Below are positions 35,555 through 50,699 of a stretch of 64,000 bases of DNA, piece after piece (the stretch's first letter is position 1; every line of letters begins with the position of its first letter). The DNA is from Microbacteriaceae bacterium (GTDB lineage: Bacteria; Actinomycetota; Actinomycetes; Actinomycetales; Microbacteriaceae), in assembly GCA_027487865.1 (NCBI GenBank), contig JAIYCT010000003.1, forward strand, positions 491,455-555,454, given 5' to 3'. The translations under genes and the position numbers were made by a program. The notes below the pieces were generated by a model. It searched no databases and was not told where the DNA came from. It saw only the letters and a program-made list of their open reading frames with translations.

Positions 35555-35560
35555 TAAACT
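35555..35560 (+). promoter_or_regulatory. Candidate -10 (TAAACT) in the 35417-35590 gap
   Basis: TAAACT would start transcription near 35567 and leave TGGAG (35581-35585) as ribosome site for the TTG at 35591. No good -35 is seen. The rest of this 174-base gap holds no other recognisable element. Confidence 0.35.
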
Positions 35561-35590
35561 TGCACGACTGATACAGACCTTGGAGTTCGT

Positions 35591-37312
35591 TTGCTGCGTT
35601 TTTGGCTTTCCATGACCACCTTTGTGGTTGGACTGACGCTGACCGCAATTGGCTTGGTGAACCAGCTGGAAAATCAGCCACTGAACTTGATTGTTGCCCA
35701 GACGGAATTCACCACACCAACCACATACGTGATGATTCCCAACAAGGTGCTAACCGCCTACCCGGGCAAGGTCTCAGTCACCGCCAATAACGATGGTGAA
35801 GTCTTCCTTGCCGCCGGTAGAGAGTCGGACATTGTTGGCTGGATAGGTAAGGCTCAATACACCGAGGCTCGACTATCAGTAAATCAGGAAAAAGAGCAGG
35901 TGCTGCTCTCTGAGACCGAGCGCAGCGGCAGCGGAGAACTTGCCGACCCACGCGGCTCTGATCTTTGGAGGCTCGAGGTTGCAGAGAATTTCGAGGGCAA
36001 GCTATCCGTCCCAGAGGGTAACGAGGTTGGCGTTCTGATTGCAGCCAAGGGAATCGACCTAGCCCCAAGAAAGATCATGATCGAATGGGATCTGGAAGAC
36101 CAGGGTGCTCCAATCGCCCCAATCACGTTGATCGGATTGGCTCTGATGATCATCGGCGCACTGTGGAGTTTGTGGTTGTTTCTAACCAGCTATCGCAAGA
36201 CACGGATCACCAGAAACTGGAACGGACCAAAGCGGCCAAGGGCAAAATCTAAACGGCCGAAGTTTGGAAAAAAGAAGTCCGAGCCTCAAGCTCCCGTCAC
36301 CTCCAGAAGACAGGCCAGAGCGCTCAAGTTCGTGGCGCTGGCTTTGATTCCAGCGGCGCTAGCCGGCTGCACCCCGGAATATGTCAATCCAGTTTTGAGC
36401 CCCAGCCCCTCTCCGGCTCAAGACATTTTGACTCCGGTAATGACCAAAGATCAGCTCAAGCGAATCCTGAGTGAGATCACCGAGGTGGTAGCACTGGCCG
36501 ATGAAGAACTTGACCGCGAGAGCATCGAGGTTAGGGTTTCAGGACCTGCACTGGTGGCAAGAAGAGCCGCCTACAACATTGCCCGTCGAACCGAGACCCC
36601 GACGCCTCCAGCACCGCTTCTGGCGGAACCAATTCAGTTGTTCTTACCTAGCGCGACCGACACCTGGCCACGCTCGGTAATGGTTGTAACGGGGGAGCAG
36701 ACCCTAACAATGCTCGTCTTGCGTCAAGAAAGTGCAAGAGATCAGTACAAGCTCTACCAGTACATGGATATCTTGCCTGAGGTTGATTTCCCAGAGGTTG
36801 CCGGCGAAGAGGTCGGAGCGAACACCGTAAAGGAAGACAGCAAGTTCTTGCTGATGCCGCCAACTGATCTTGCTAACGCGGTCGGAAGCCTTTTGAACGA
36901 GGGCCCCGATTCCACCTGGAGCATTCTGATGGATGGCGAGAACCAGTACATCAACGATGTTTCTTCGGTTCAGCGAACCCTGGCAGAAACACTCAGCAAC
37001 GCGAATGTCACCTTTGGTCACAAGCTCTCAAATGATGGCATGGTGCTACTGACATCCGGTGAGGGTGGAGCTTTGGTCGGCATGTACATGATCGACACCT
37101 ACACAATCATTCCTAAGGAGCCCGGCGATGCGGTTGCCATCTCTGGACAGGAAGCCATCCTGCTCGGTGCCGGCGGAAGCGCTACCGGAATCGAAACCAG
37201 ATACGGTGCGATGCTGCTGTTCCATATGCCTGCCGCCGGATCGGAATCCCGAGTCAGGCTTTTGGGTGCAACCCAGCAGCTGCTCACGGCAGTCTCCTTG
37301 GGTGAGCGATGA
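35591..37312 (+). CDS. Large membrane protein with an internal lipobox-like segment, function unknown
   Basis: 573 residues. An N-terminal membrane helix (about 5-24) is followed by an extracellular-looking beta-rich part (25-170), a second helix (about 175-200), a very basic linker (KRPRAKSKRPKFGKKK) and then KFVALALIPAALAGC, which looks like a lipoprotein signal peptide with the lipobox ALAGC ending at C260, inside the protein. The remaining 310 residues look like an extracytoplasmic domain starting with a PSPSPA linker. TTG 35591 has TGGAG upstream. The ATG of the thioredoxin-like gene overlaps its stop by four bases. I do not recognise a named family with confidence. Confidence 0.7.
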   Translation: MLRFWLSMTTFVVGLTLTAIGLVNQLENQPLNLIVAQTEFTTPTTYVMIPNKVLTAYPGKVSVTANNDGEVFLAAGRESDIVGWIGKAQYTEARLSVNQEKEQVLLSETERSGSGELADPRGSDLWRLEVAENFEGKLSVPEGNEVGVLIAAKGIDLAPRKIMIEWDLEDQGAPIAPITLIGLALMIIGALWSLWLFLTSYRKTRITRNWNGPKRPRAKSKRPKFGKKKSEPQAPVTSRRQARALKFVALALIPAALAGCTPEYVNPVLSPSPSPAQDILTPVMTKDQLKRILSEITEVVALADEELDRESIEVRVSGPALVARRAAYNIARRTETPTPPAPLLAEPIQLFLPSATDTWPRSVMVVTGEQTLTMLVLRQESARDQYKLYQYMDILPEVDFPEVAGEEVGANTVKEDSKFLLMPPTDLANAVGSLLNEGPDSTWSILMDGENQYINDVSSVQRTLAETLSNANVTFGHKLSNDGMVLLTSGEGGALVGMYMIDTYTIIPKEPGDAVAISGQEAILLGAGGSATGIETRYGAMLLFHMPAAGSESRVRLLGATQQLLTAVSLGER

Positions 37313-38156
37313 GTAATTTTTCTGGGGCTTTCGATCTTTCGAAGCTGGCTAACCAAAATCCAGCGCAGAGCACCGGCAATGTGGTGTCTGGCTGGTTGAT
37401 TCCTGCCGACGAACAAGTCCTCAGACGCTACCTGCAGCTCTCTGAGAGCGTTCCAGTCCTAATGCTTATCGTTGACGGCTCTGAGGCCTCAAATGCCGTC
37501 AGCGGTCTTGTGGAGCAGATTATTGGTGCCGCCAAGGGTCGCTTTGCCGGTATTCAAGTGGACCTTAGGACCTCACCGCAACTTGCCCAGGCCATTGGTG
37601 TGACTGAGGCTCCAGCCATGGCAGCAATCTTGTCGGGTGCGCCAACGCCACTATTCAAGGGCGTTGTCACCCAAGAGCAATTGGTTCAGGTGCTGGGACA
37701 GGTATTGCAGCTGGCTGCCCAATCTAACCTCACGGGAACCGTAACTGTCTCTGATGTCGCCGCAGCACCCGAAAGAAAACTAACTCCCGACCACCAAGCC
37801 GCCGTTGACGCCGTTGAGCGGGGCGATTTGGTTGACGCACTGGCGAAGTTCGAGAAGTTGGTTGTCGAATACCCAAGCGATCAGGAAATCAAGGCTGGCC
37901 TGGCGCAGGTCCAATTGCTGCACAGGCTCCAAAATCCTGTCACCGAGACCGAGCTAGACAAGCTTTTTGCTGAGGCTGACCAGATCTTGATCACTGGTGA
38001 AGCTGCTGCGGCATTTGATCTTTTGTTAGCCCGCTTTGCAACCGATTTTGAGTCGCGCGATCAGATTAGGCAGCGCTTACTCGACCTATTCATCGTGACC
38101 GGTGATTCGCACGAAGCAGTATTGGCGGCAAGAAGAAAACTTGCATCGCTGATGTT

Positions 38157-38160
<4 letters not shown>
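37309..38160 (+). CDS. Thioredoxin/TPR co-chaperone (CnoX/YbbN-like)
   Basis: 283 residues. A thioredoxin-like fold (about 30-135: VPVLMLIVDGSEASNAVSGL, IQVDLRTSPQLAQAIGVTEAPAMAAI) lacks the CxxC motif, so no redox activity is expected. The rest (about 155-283) is helical with TPR-like repeats (AAVDAVERGDLVDALAKFEKLVVEYP). CnoX proteins hold unfolding clients for GroEL and DnaK. ATG overlaps the upstream membrane-protein gene by four bases; the 3' end overlaps glgB by four (CTAG). Confidence 0.85.
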
Positions 38161-40312
<2,152 letters not shown>

Positions 40313-40316
<4 letters not shown>

Positions 40317-42295
40317 GTTTCAACTCTCAGGATGTGGGCTGGCTCTGTGAAGGAGTCTAGGCGCACGTAATTGTGCTCGCCCCAGACAAACTTCTGACCG
40401 GTAATCAAGTCCGTAACTTTGAGCTCGCCCTTTACACCCAGGGCTTCAAGGTTCAGGTGCACGGTGGTCTCGCGAACCGAGTGCGGGTCGGTGTTCACAA
40501 CTACCAGAACCGTGTTGGCCTTGCCGCCATTGTGCTCTGCGGCAATGTGCTTTGAGTAGACCAAAACCTCCGGGTCATCGCTGTAGTGGGTAACCAGGTT
40601 GCGAAGCTGCTGCAAGGCCGGGTTTTCGTTTCGGATCTTGTTCAGCAGGGTGACCCTTGGAATCAAAGTGTCTTGCGACTTCAGAGCTGTTGCCCAGTCG
40701 CGAACCTTGAGTTCATACTTCTCGCTGTCGATGTTCTCTTCCGCGCCAGGGCGGGCAACCGACTCATAGAGCTCGAAGCCGGAATACATGCCCCAGATAG
40801 CGCCTGCGGTGGCGGCAATGGTGGCTCGAATCTTGAATGCTGGCTTTCCACCAAATTGCAGATAGGTGGTGAGGATGTCCGGAGTGTTTACCCAAAGTGC
40901 AGGCCTAAAGAAATCAGCACTTAGGTGAGCTAGTTCGTTTAGGTACTCAACCAATTCGTCTTTGCGGTTCCGCCAAGGGAAATAGCAGTAGGACTGTTGG
41001 AAACCAGCTTTACCGAGCGCGTGCATCATCGCTGGTCGCGTAAAGGCTTCGGCCAGGAAAATGACCTCTGGGTTCTTACTATTCACCTCTGCAATGAGAC
41101 GCTGCCAGAAATCAACCGGCTTGGTGTGAGGGTTATCGACACGGAAGATCTTTATTCCAAACGACACCCACTTGTTCACAACGCGCAGTACCTCGTCAAA
41201 GATGCCTTGCGGGTCATTGTCAAAGTTCACCGGGTAGATGTCCTGATACTTCTTTGGCGGGTTCTCGGCATAGGCGATAGAACCATCGGCGCGCTGGGTG
41301 AACCATTGCGGATCGGTCTTAACCCAGGGGTGGTCAGGAGCTGCCTGTAGGGCAAGGTCCATGGCAATCTCGATGTTTAGCTTGTTAGCGGCTTTCACAA
41401 AGGATTTGAAGTCTGACTCGGTGCCCAATTCTGGGTGGATGGTGTCGTGTCCACCTGCGCTGTTGCCAATAGCCCATGGAGAGCCAGGATCATTAGGTCC
41501 GGCAATCAGTGTGTTGTTGGGGCCTTTGCGGTGTGAAGTGCCAATTGGGTGAATAGGGGGTAGGTAAAGCACCTCGAAGCCCATTTGACTTACTCGGGCA
41601 AGGCTCTTCTGGGCCGACTTGAAGTTGCCGCTGACAACCACGCCGTCCTTGTTTCTAGTGGCACCTTCGGATCTTGGGAAAAACTCATACCAGGCACCAG
41701 ATCCTGCAAGTCGGCGCTCGCAAAGCACAGACCTTGAATCGCTCAGGGTTTCAAGATTACGAAGTGGATTGCGATCGGCAATTTCTGACATTCCGGCTGC
41801 AAGAGCGGCAGTTAGTCGCTCACTCGGGGTCGATCCGGATGTCACGAGCTTTGTCGCAATTTCTGTTAGAGCTTTTTTGTCTTTGCCCTTAGCGTTTTCG
41901 GCCAGGCGATTTAGGAGCTTCTGGCCCTCTAGCATCATTAGTTCTTCGTCGATCGAGGCGGCGAGCTTTACCTCGGCGTTGTGCAGCCAGGTGTGGTACT
42001 CATCGTCCCACGCGCTGATTTGAAAGCTCCAGGTGCCGATTTGGTCGAGCAGAATCTGGGTGGTCCATTCATCGAGGCCCAAACGACCTTCTTGCAGACG
42101 AATTCTTTGGCTTTCGCCCTTTGGAGAGGTGAGTAGTAGTTCAACAGCGATCAGGTCGTGACCCTCACGGAATGAGGTTGCTCCAAAGGTGATTACCTCA
42201 CCATCGAAGGCCTTGGCGGGAAAGTCTCCGCCATCAACCTCAGGCCAAACCTTGCTGATTGGAATGCGTCCAATGACTTTATTTTCTTTACCCAC
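40313..42295 (-). CDS. glgE: Alpha-1,4-glucan:maltose-1-phosphate maltosyltransferase
   Basis: 660 residues. The GlgE-type N-terminal domain and an inserted helical part (about 110-200) precede a GH13_3 barrel: PPIHPIG, GHDTIHPELGT, IKIFRVDNPHTKP (nucleophile D387) and VIFLAEAFTRP (E416). It adds maltosyl units from maltose-1-phosphate to glucan. GTG 42295 has a TAAATT hexamer six bases upstream and no ribosome site. TreS and Pep2, which make the donor, are not in this window, nor are glgA and glgC. Confidence 0.94.
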
Positions 42296-42301
42296 GTTGT
42301 C

Positions 42302-42307
42302 AATTTA
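42302..42307 (-). promoter_or_regulatory. Candidate leaderless -10 (TAAATT) of glgE
   Basis: TAAATT on the minus strand ends six bases before the glgE GTG, within the 52-base glgX-glgE gap. No Shine-Dalgarno precedes the start. Confidence 0.45.
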
Positions 42308-42347
42308 GTGATTTTGTGTCCAAGTGGGTTGTAAACCACGCAATTGG

Positions 42348-44402
42348 TTAGCGAACGATAAAAAGCTGCATGCTGGTTTCCGCCATTCGAAGCATTGCCC
42401 CGGGCTGCAAAATGAGGCTGCCCTTGGGCGGGAGCTCTTGAGCGCTGTCCCATAAAAGTTCGTATTCCCCAATGTCTTTGACCTTGGGCAAGGTCACATT
42501 CTTGACGGCTTCAGTGCCATTTATGACCAGGTGAATACCCTGCTTTGAGCCGTCATCCATGAGGTGGTAGGCAAGGCGTTGCAAGGTTCTACGTTCCGAG
42601 TTGTGCCAATCATCGATGGTCATCTCATCGCCTCGCACCGAGAACCAAAGCATTTGATCGTGCTCAGAAGTCGGCTCATCTATTTTGGTGAAATTCCTGG
42701 GCCGAAGCGCCGGATACTGCTTTCTAAGCGCAATCAGGTGTGAAACGGTCTGTTCAAAATCCAACTGGTGGCTAGTTGGATCCCAGTGTTGCCAGGTGAT
42801 TGCATTGTCTTGGCAGTAAGAGTTGTTGTTACCGCCCTGAGTCTTTAGTCGCTCATCTCCAGCGGTAATCATCGGAACGCCAGCTGATAGTAGAAGCATT
42901 CCAATCAGGTTTCTCGCGGCCTTGCGGCGGGCATAGCTAATTGATGGGTTTGCGGTTTCACCCTCGTAACCGTGATTGAAGGAAATGTTGTTGTTCGCAC
43001 CGTCACGATTGCCTTCGCCGTTGGCGGAGTTGTGCTTGACGCCGTAGGAAACCAAATCCCAAAGCGTAAAGCCATCGTGAGCGGTGATGAAGTTCACGCC
43101 GGCAGTGGGACCTTCGCGTTCGTTCATCAAATCTTGGGAACCGGCAATACGACTAGCCAGCTCCCGGACCCCATTTGAGTGATTGCCGCTATCGCGAGCC
43201 TGCGAGACATCGGCCAGCCAGAACCTTCGAACCGAGTCACGGAATCTGTCATTCCACTCCGGGAAACCCGGTGGGAAGTTGCCGGTTTGCCAGCCACCCA
43301 TGCCAACATCCCACGGCTCAACAATCAACTTGGCCTGGGAGATAACCGGATCTGACTTCATCGCCTTCAAAAGTGGATGCTCTTTGTCGAAGTGGTTGTG
43401 CTCATCACGTGCCAAGGTTGCGGCCAAGTCAAAGCGATAGCCATCAATCTGAAGCTCTTCGGTCCAGTAGCGCAGCGAATCCAAGGTGAGTTTTTGCACC
43501 ATTGGGTTCGCAAAGTTCAAGCTGTTACCGCAGCCGGTGGTGTCGTGATAGTTGCCTTCGTCGTCCTGGCGGTAGTAACTCGAGTTATCTAGGCCGCGGT
43601 AAGAATAGGTGAGACCCTTGAAACCGCCCTCTGCGGTGTGGTTGTAAACCACATCCATAATCACTTCAATGCCTGCTCGATGCAGCTCTCGAATAGCAGT
43701 CTTTAGTTCCCGCAGAGTGCTTTCTGGACCTTGGGCACGAGCTGCCTCCGAGCCGTATCTGAGGTGAGGGGAGAAGTAGTTGATGGTGTTGTAGCCCCAG
43801 TAATTGGTGAGCCCCAGGTTTACCAGCCTTGGTTCTGAGATAAAGCTTTGGATTGGCAGTAGCTCAATGGCGGTGATGCCTAGATTGGTTAGGTGCTCGA
43901 TGGTGGCGGGATGCCCAAGGGCTGCGTATGAACCTCGAATCTCCTCCGGAATTGCCGGATTGATTCTGGTCATTCCTCGAACATGGGCCTCGTAAATCAC
44001 AGACTCTGAAATCGCAGTGCCTGGCTTTGCAACCGACTCCCAGTCAAATCCGCGATCAACCGCAACACAGTGGTAGTCCTTGGGGGATTCGCGAACCACG
44101 CCTTTGGCATACGGGTCAAGCAAATTGCGATCAGGTTGAAATGCATGCCTTGGCCCTTCCGGACCATTTGCCCGAAGCACGTATTTGATGCCGTTTTGAA
44201 GGCGATCATCGCCGACCGACCAGATTCCGCCATCGCTTTGCTCAAGCGGCAATACATGTTGGGAGACGGAAGCATCTTCGTGCTCCAAAATGTGCAGCTC
44301 GATGTTGGTTGCAGTCTCTGACCAGGTTGAGAAAACCCCGCCGCCATCCAACAGGGACATGCCAAGCGGTTCGGTGAGTTTCTCGGTTTGCGAATCCATC
44401 AT
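42348..44402 (-). CDS. glgX: Glycogen debranching enzyme GlgX
   Basis: About 684 residues. An N-terminal CBM48-like domain is followed by a GH13_11 barrel with VIMDVVYNHTAEGG, LQIDGYRFDLAATLARD (nucleophile) and KLIVEPWDVGMGGWQTGNFP (acid). It removes short branches after phosphorylase trimming. ATG 44402 is my choice; GTG 44417 or the ATG at 44483 are in frame, but the latter would overlap the divergent desulfurase gene by 21 bases. No ribosome site is convincing. Confidence 0.9.
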   Translation of the reverse strand: MMDSQTEKLTEPLGMSLLDGGGVFSTWSETATNIELHILEHEDASVSQHVLPLEQSDGGIWSVGDDRLQNGIKYVLRANGPEGPRHAFQPDRNLLDPYAKGVVRESPKDYHCVAVDRGFDWESVAKPGTAISESVIYEAHVRGMTRINPAIPEEIRGSYAALGHPATIEHLTNLGITAIELLPIQSFISEPRLVNLGLTNYWGYNTINYFSPHLRYGSEAARAQGPESTLRELKTAIRELHRAGIEVIMDVVYNHTAEGGFKGLTYSYRGLDNSSYYRQDDEGNYHDTTGCGNSLNFANPMVQKLTLDSLRYWTEELQIDGYRFDLAATLARDEHNHFDKEHPLLKAMKSDPVISQAKLIVEPWDVGMGGWQTGNFPPGFPEWNDRFRDSVRRFWLADVSQARDSGNHSNGVRELASRIAGSQDLMNEREGPTAGVNFITAHDGFTLWDLVSYGVKHNSANGEGNRDGANNNISFNHGYEGETANPSISYARRKAARNLIGMLLLSAGVPMITAGDERLKTQGGNNNSYCQDNAITWQHWDPTSHQLDFEQTVSHLIALRKQYPALRPRNFTKIDEPTSEHDQMLWFSVRGDEMTIDDWHNSERRTLQRLAYHLMDDGSKQGIHLVINGTEAVKNVTLPKVKDIGEYELLWDSAQELPPKGSLILQPGAMLRMAETSMQLFIVR

Positions 44403-44450
44403 CTCAATCAGTTCCACACTAGCAACCGAAAGATTCTCCCCTTGGGCAAT

Positions 44451-44456
44451 TAGGCT
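44451..44456 (+). promoter_or_regulatory. Candidate leaderless -10 (TAGGCT) of the desulfurase gene
   Basis: TAGGCT ends six bases before ATG 44463. It lies inside the region upstream of the divergent glgX start. Confidence 0.5.
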
Positions 44457-44462
44457 TGAGCC

Positions 44463-45626
44463 ATGTCGGTCTTTCTCGACCACGCCTCCACCACACCGGT
44501 GCGGCCCAAGGCGTTGGAAGCTTATCTTGAGGCTTTAGCGCACCTGGGAAACCCCTCTTCGGTTCACGCTCACGGCAGGGAAACCAGAGAACTTTTGGAG
44601 CAGGCTCGTGAGTTACTGGCAAAGGCAGCGCACTGCGATAAGTCCGAGGTGATTTTCACCTCCGGTGGCACTGAATCAAATAACCACGCGATCAAGGGCA
44701 TTTACTGGCAGCGCCAGCTGGATAAACCTCGCAAATACATAATCTCGGCCCTCACCGAGCACCACGCTCTTATTGATCCAATTGAGTGGCTAGAGAAGCA
44801 CGAGGGTGCGCTTCCGCTTTGGCTACCTGTTGCAAAAGATGGTCAGCCGGACATGTTTGTCTTTAAAGAGTGGCTAGCAAAATACGGTGACGAGATCGCT
44901 CTGGTTTCGCTGATGTGGGTGAATAACGAAACCGGTGCCATCTGGGACATCCCAGCTATTGCAGAACTAGCCAATGCCCAGGGTGTGCCTGTTCACTCCG
45001 ATGCGGTTGCGGCTTTTGGGCACACCGAAATTTCATTCAAAGAATCTGGCCTTGCTGCCATGTCAATCTCTGGCCACAAACTTGGTGCGCCAATCGGAGT
45101 CGGAGCCTTGTTGGTTGCAAGAGACCAAAAGCCGATCTCCATCATTCACGGCGGCGGTCAGGAGCGTGGATTGCGCTCTGGAACCATGAATTATCCCCAC
45201 GCATTGAGCTTGGCAGTTGCCGCAGGGCTCGCAGTTGAAGATATGGCTGAGCGAGAAGACAGGCTAGAAAAACTTAGGGACTCGCTTGAGGCGAGCCTGC
45301 TTGAAGCTATTCCGCAGGCACAAAAGACAATCTCGGGTCCTCGCATTGGCCACACCTCGAGCTTTGTGCTCCCCGGAGTGCAGAGCGATTCGATGCTGTT
45401 TCTTTTTGATCAACACGGCATCAGTGTTTCAGCGGGTAGTGCTTGCCAGGCTGGAGTGATTGGAGCATCGCATGTGCTTTTGGCGATGGGATATTCGGAG
45501 GCAGAATCCTCTTCCGTTGTTCGAATCACCCTCGGACACAGCACAAAAGCGGAAGATATCGACAAATTCACATCCTCAGTTGCAGACGTTTATGCCACAG
45601 CACTTAAGGCTGGACTCAACCACTAA
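44463..45626 (+). CDS. Cysteine desulfurase (IscS/NifS-like)
   Basis: 387 residues, fold type I PLP enzyme. Seen are DHASTTPVRPKALEAY at the start, TSGGTESNNHAIKG (PLP phosphate loop), SISGHKLGAPIGVGALL with the PLP lysine, and the sulfur-carrying Cys in SAGSACQAGVIG. It takes sulfur from cysteine. No iscU or suf genes are adjacent; mnmA follows after 26 bases, so its likely role is tRNA thiolation. ATG 44463 fits a leaderless start. Confidence 0.93.
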   Translation: MSVFLDHASTTPVRPKALEAYLEALAHLGNPSSVHAHGRETRELLEQARELLAKAAHCDKSEVIFTSGGTESNNHAIKGIYWQRQLDKPRKYIISALTEHHALIDPIEWLEKHEGALPLWLPVAKDGQPDMFVFKEWLAKYGDEIALVSLMWVNNETGAIWDIPAIAELANAQGVPVHSDAVAAFGHTEISFKESGLAAMSISGHKLGAPIGVGALLVARDQKPISIIHGGGQERGLRSGTMNYPHALSLAVAAGLAVEDMAEREDRLEKLRDSLEASLLEAIPQAQKTISGPRIGHTSSFVLPGVQSDSMLFLFDQHGISVSAGSACQAGVIGASHVLLAMGYSEAESSSVVRITLGHSTKAEDIDKFTSSVADVYATALKAGLNH

Positions 45627-45640
45627 CTGCTTTGACAATT

Positions 45641-45646
45641 TAGACT
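45641..45646 (+). promoter_or_regulatory. Candidate leaderless -10 (TAGACT) of mnmA
   Basis: TAGACT ends six bases before the mnmA ATG at 45653. It is part of a small inverted repeat TAGAC-TT-GTCTA. No Shine-Dalgarno is present. Confidence 0.5.
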
Positions 45647-45652
45647 TGTCTA

Positions 45653-48857
<3,205 letters not shown>

Positions 48858-48896
48858 ACTTGTGCTATTCGCTTTCTATACGAATTGAGCAAGTAA

Positions 48897-49193
48897 ATGT
48901 CTGAAATTACTCCCGACCTGGTGCGCCACTTGGCGTCGCTGTCGAGAATCTTGGTCACCGATGAAGAGGTAGCAACCCTTGCCGGTGAACTTAATGTGAT
49001 CGTTGATTCGATCGCGATCGTAACCCAAGCGGTGAAGGGCGATGTCTTGGCCACCAGCCACCCGATCCCAATGGCGAATGTCTTCCGCGAGGACGTTGTG
49101 GAGCCATCACTAACTCAAGAGTCCGCTCTCTCTGCCGCTCCAGACAGCGCAGAAGGTCGTTTCCGAGTCGCAGCTATTTTGGACGAGGAGTAA
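48897..49193 (+). CDS. gatC: Glutamyl/aspartyl-tRNA amidotransferase subunit C
   Basis: 98 residues, standard GatC. It contains ITPDLVRHLASLSRI, ELNVIVDSIAIV and VFREDVVEPSLT, and wraps GatA and GatB into the amidotransferase. Its stop is three bases before the gatA start and the GAGGAG ribosome site of gatA lies in its last codons. Confidence 0.95.
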   Translation: MSEITPDLVRHLASLSRILVTDEEVATLAGELNVIVDSIAIVTQAVKGDVLATSHPIPMANVFREDVVEPSLTQESALSAAPDSAEGRFRVAAILDEE

Positions 49194-49196
49194 AAA

Positions 49197-50699
49197 GTGT
49201 CAGACCTTATTCACAAATCAGCCAGCGAGCTCGCTGACCTAATTGCATCCAAGTCAGTCTCTTCCCAAGAAGTGACCTCAGCGTTCTTTGACCGTTCGGT
49301 TGAGCTGAACCCAAAGACCAACTCATACCTTTACCTAAACCGCGACACTGCTATCGCTGCAGCCAAGGCTGCCGATGCGGCACTGGCAAATGGCGAAAAG
49401 CTATCGCCACTGCACGGTGTTCCAATTGCCGTGAAGGACAACCTCACCACAACCGATGCTCCGACCACCTCTGGTTCGAAGATCCTCGAGGGTTGGGTTC
49501 CTCAGTACGACGCAACCGTCGTTGCAAGGCTTCGCAAGGCCGGACTTCCAATTTTGGGTAAGACCAACATGGATGAGTTTGCAATGGGTTCCTCAACCGA
49601 GTACTCGGCCTATGGCCCATCCAAAAACCCTTGGGACCTAACCCGAATCCCTGGTGGTTCCGGTGGTGGCTCAAGCTCAGCGGTTTCCGGACACCTTGCT
49701 CCAATTGCAATTGGTTCTGACACCGGTGGGTCAATTCGCTTTCCAGCGGCTGTCACCGGCTCGGTCGGTGCCAAGCCAACCTACGGAGCTGTCTCTCGCT
49801 ATGGACTGATTGCCCTTGCTAGCTCGCTAGACCAGATTGGGCCGGTCTCAAACACTGTTTTGGACAGCGCTCTTTTGCAAGATGTCATTTCCGGCCACGA
49901 CAAGCACGACTCAACCTCATTGCCTCAGTCGCTGGGCTCAATGGCTGATGCGGTTAGAAGCGCAGACGTAAAGGGCCTTCGAGTTGGCGTTGTGAAGCAG
50001 CTGGACTCGGACGCTTTCCAGCCGGGCGTAAAGGCTTGCTTCGATGACACCATCGCCAAGCTGGTTGCAGCTGGCGCCGAGGTTGTAACTGTTGACTGTC
50101 CAAGCTTCGAGTATGCAATTGCTGCCTACTACCTAATTCTTCCTGCAGAAGCTTCTTCGAACCTTGCAAAGTTTGACTCGGTTCGCTTCGGGCTTCGAGT
50201 AACTCCAGATGGAAACCCAACTATCGAGCGCGTTATGGCTGCGACCCGCGAAGCGGGCTTCGGTCCTGAGGTAAAGCGCAGAATCATCTTGGGCACCTAC
50301 GCACTTTCCTCTGGTTACTACGACGCTTACTACGGCTCGGCCCAGAAGGTCAGAACCCTGATTCAGCAGGATCTTGCGAAGGCATTTAGCCAGGTTGATG
50401 TGTTGCTAACCCCAACCGCACCAACCACTGCATTCAAGATCGGCGAGAAGGTCAATAACCCGCTTGCGATGTATCTAAATGACATCGCTACCATTCCGGC
50501 AAACCTTGCTGGAATCCCCGGCATGAGCGTTCCAAACGGTTTGGCTTTCGAAGATGGGCTGCCTTCCGGAGTCCAGATTCTTGCGCCTGCGATGCAGGAT
50601 GCCCAGATGTACCGCGTTGGATCGATTATTGAACAGATGTATCTGGCCGAGTGGGGAGCCCCACTTATTGCACAGGCCCCGAAGTTGGAGGTGCTCTAA
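49197..50699 (+). CDS. gatA: Glutamyl/aspartyl-tRNA amidotransferase subunit A
   Basis: 500 residues, amidase signature family. The Ser-cisSer-Lys triad is spread over [10 protein letters not shown] (Lys) and [26 protein letters not shown] (serines). It releases ammonia from glutamine for transamidation of Glu-tRNA(Gln) or Asp-tRNA(Asn). GTG 49197 has GAGGAG upstream. Presence of GatCAB implies that GlnRS and/or AsnRS is missing from the genome (inference). Confidence 0.96.
   Translation: MSDLIHKSASELADLIASKSVSSQEVTSAFFDRSVELNPKTNSYLYLNRDTAIAAAKAADAALANGEKLSPLHGVPIAVKDNLTTTDAPTTSGSKILEGWVPQYDATVVARLRKAGLPILGKTNMDEFAMGSSTEYSAYGPSKNPWDLTRIPGGSGGGSSSAVSGHLAPIAIGSDTGGSIRFPAAVTGSVGAKPTYGAVSRYGLIALASSLDQIGPVSNTVLDSALLQDVISGHDKHDSTSLPQSLGSMADAVRSADVKGLRVGVVKQLDSDAFQPGVKACFDDTIAKLVAAGAEVVTVDCPSFEYAIAAYYLILPAEASSNLAKFDSVRFGLRVTPDGNPTIERVMAATREAGFGPEVKRRIILGTYALSSGYYDAYYGSAQKVRTLIQQDLAKAFSQVDVLLTPTAPTTAFKIGEKVNNPLAMYLNDIATIPANLAGIPGMSVPNGLAFEDGLPSGVQILAPAMQDAQMYRVGSIIEQMYLAEWGAPLIAQAPKLEVL

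Noticed and set aside
45632..45652. TTGACA upstream of mnmA as a -35 element
   Set aside because: A 17-base spacing would put the -10 inside the mnmA start codon; the TAGACT-leaderless reading fits better.
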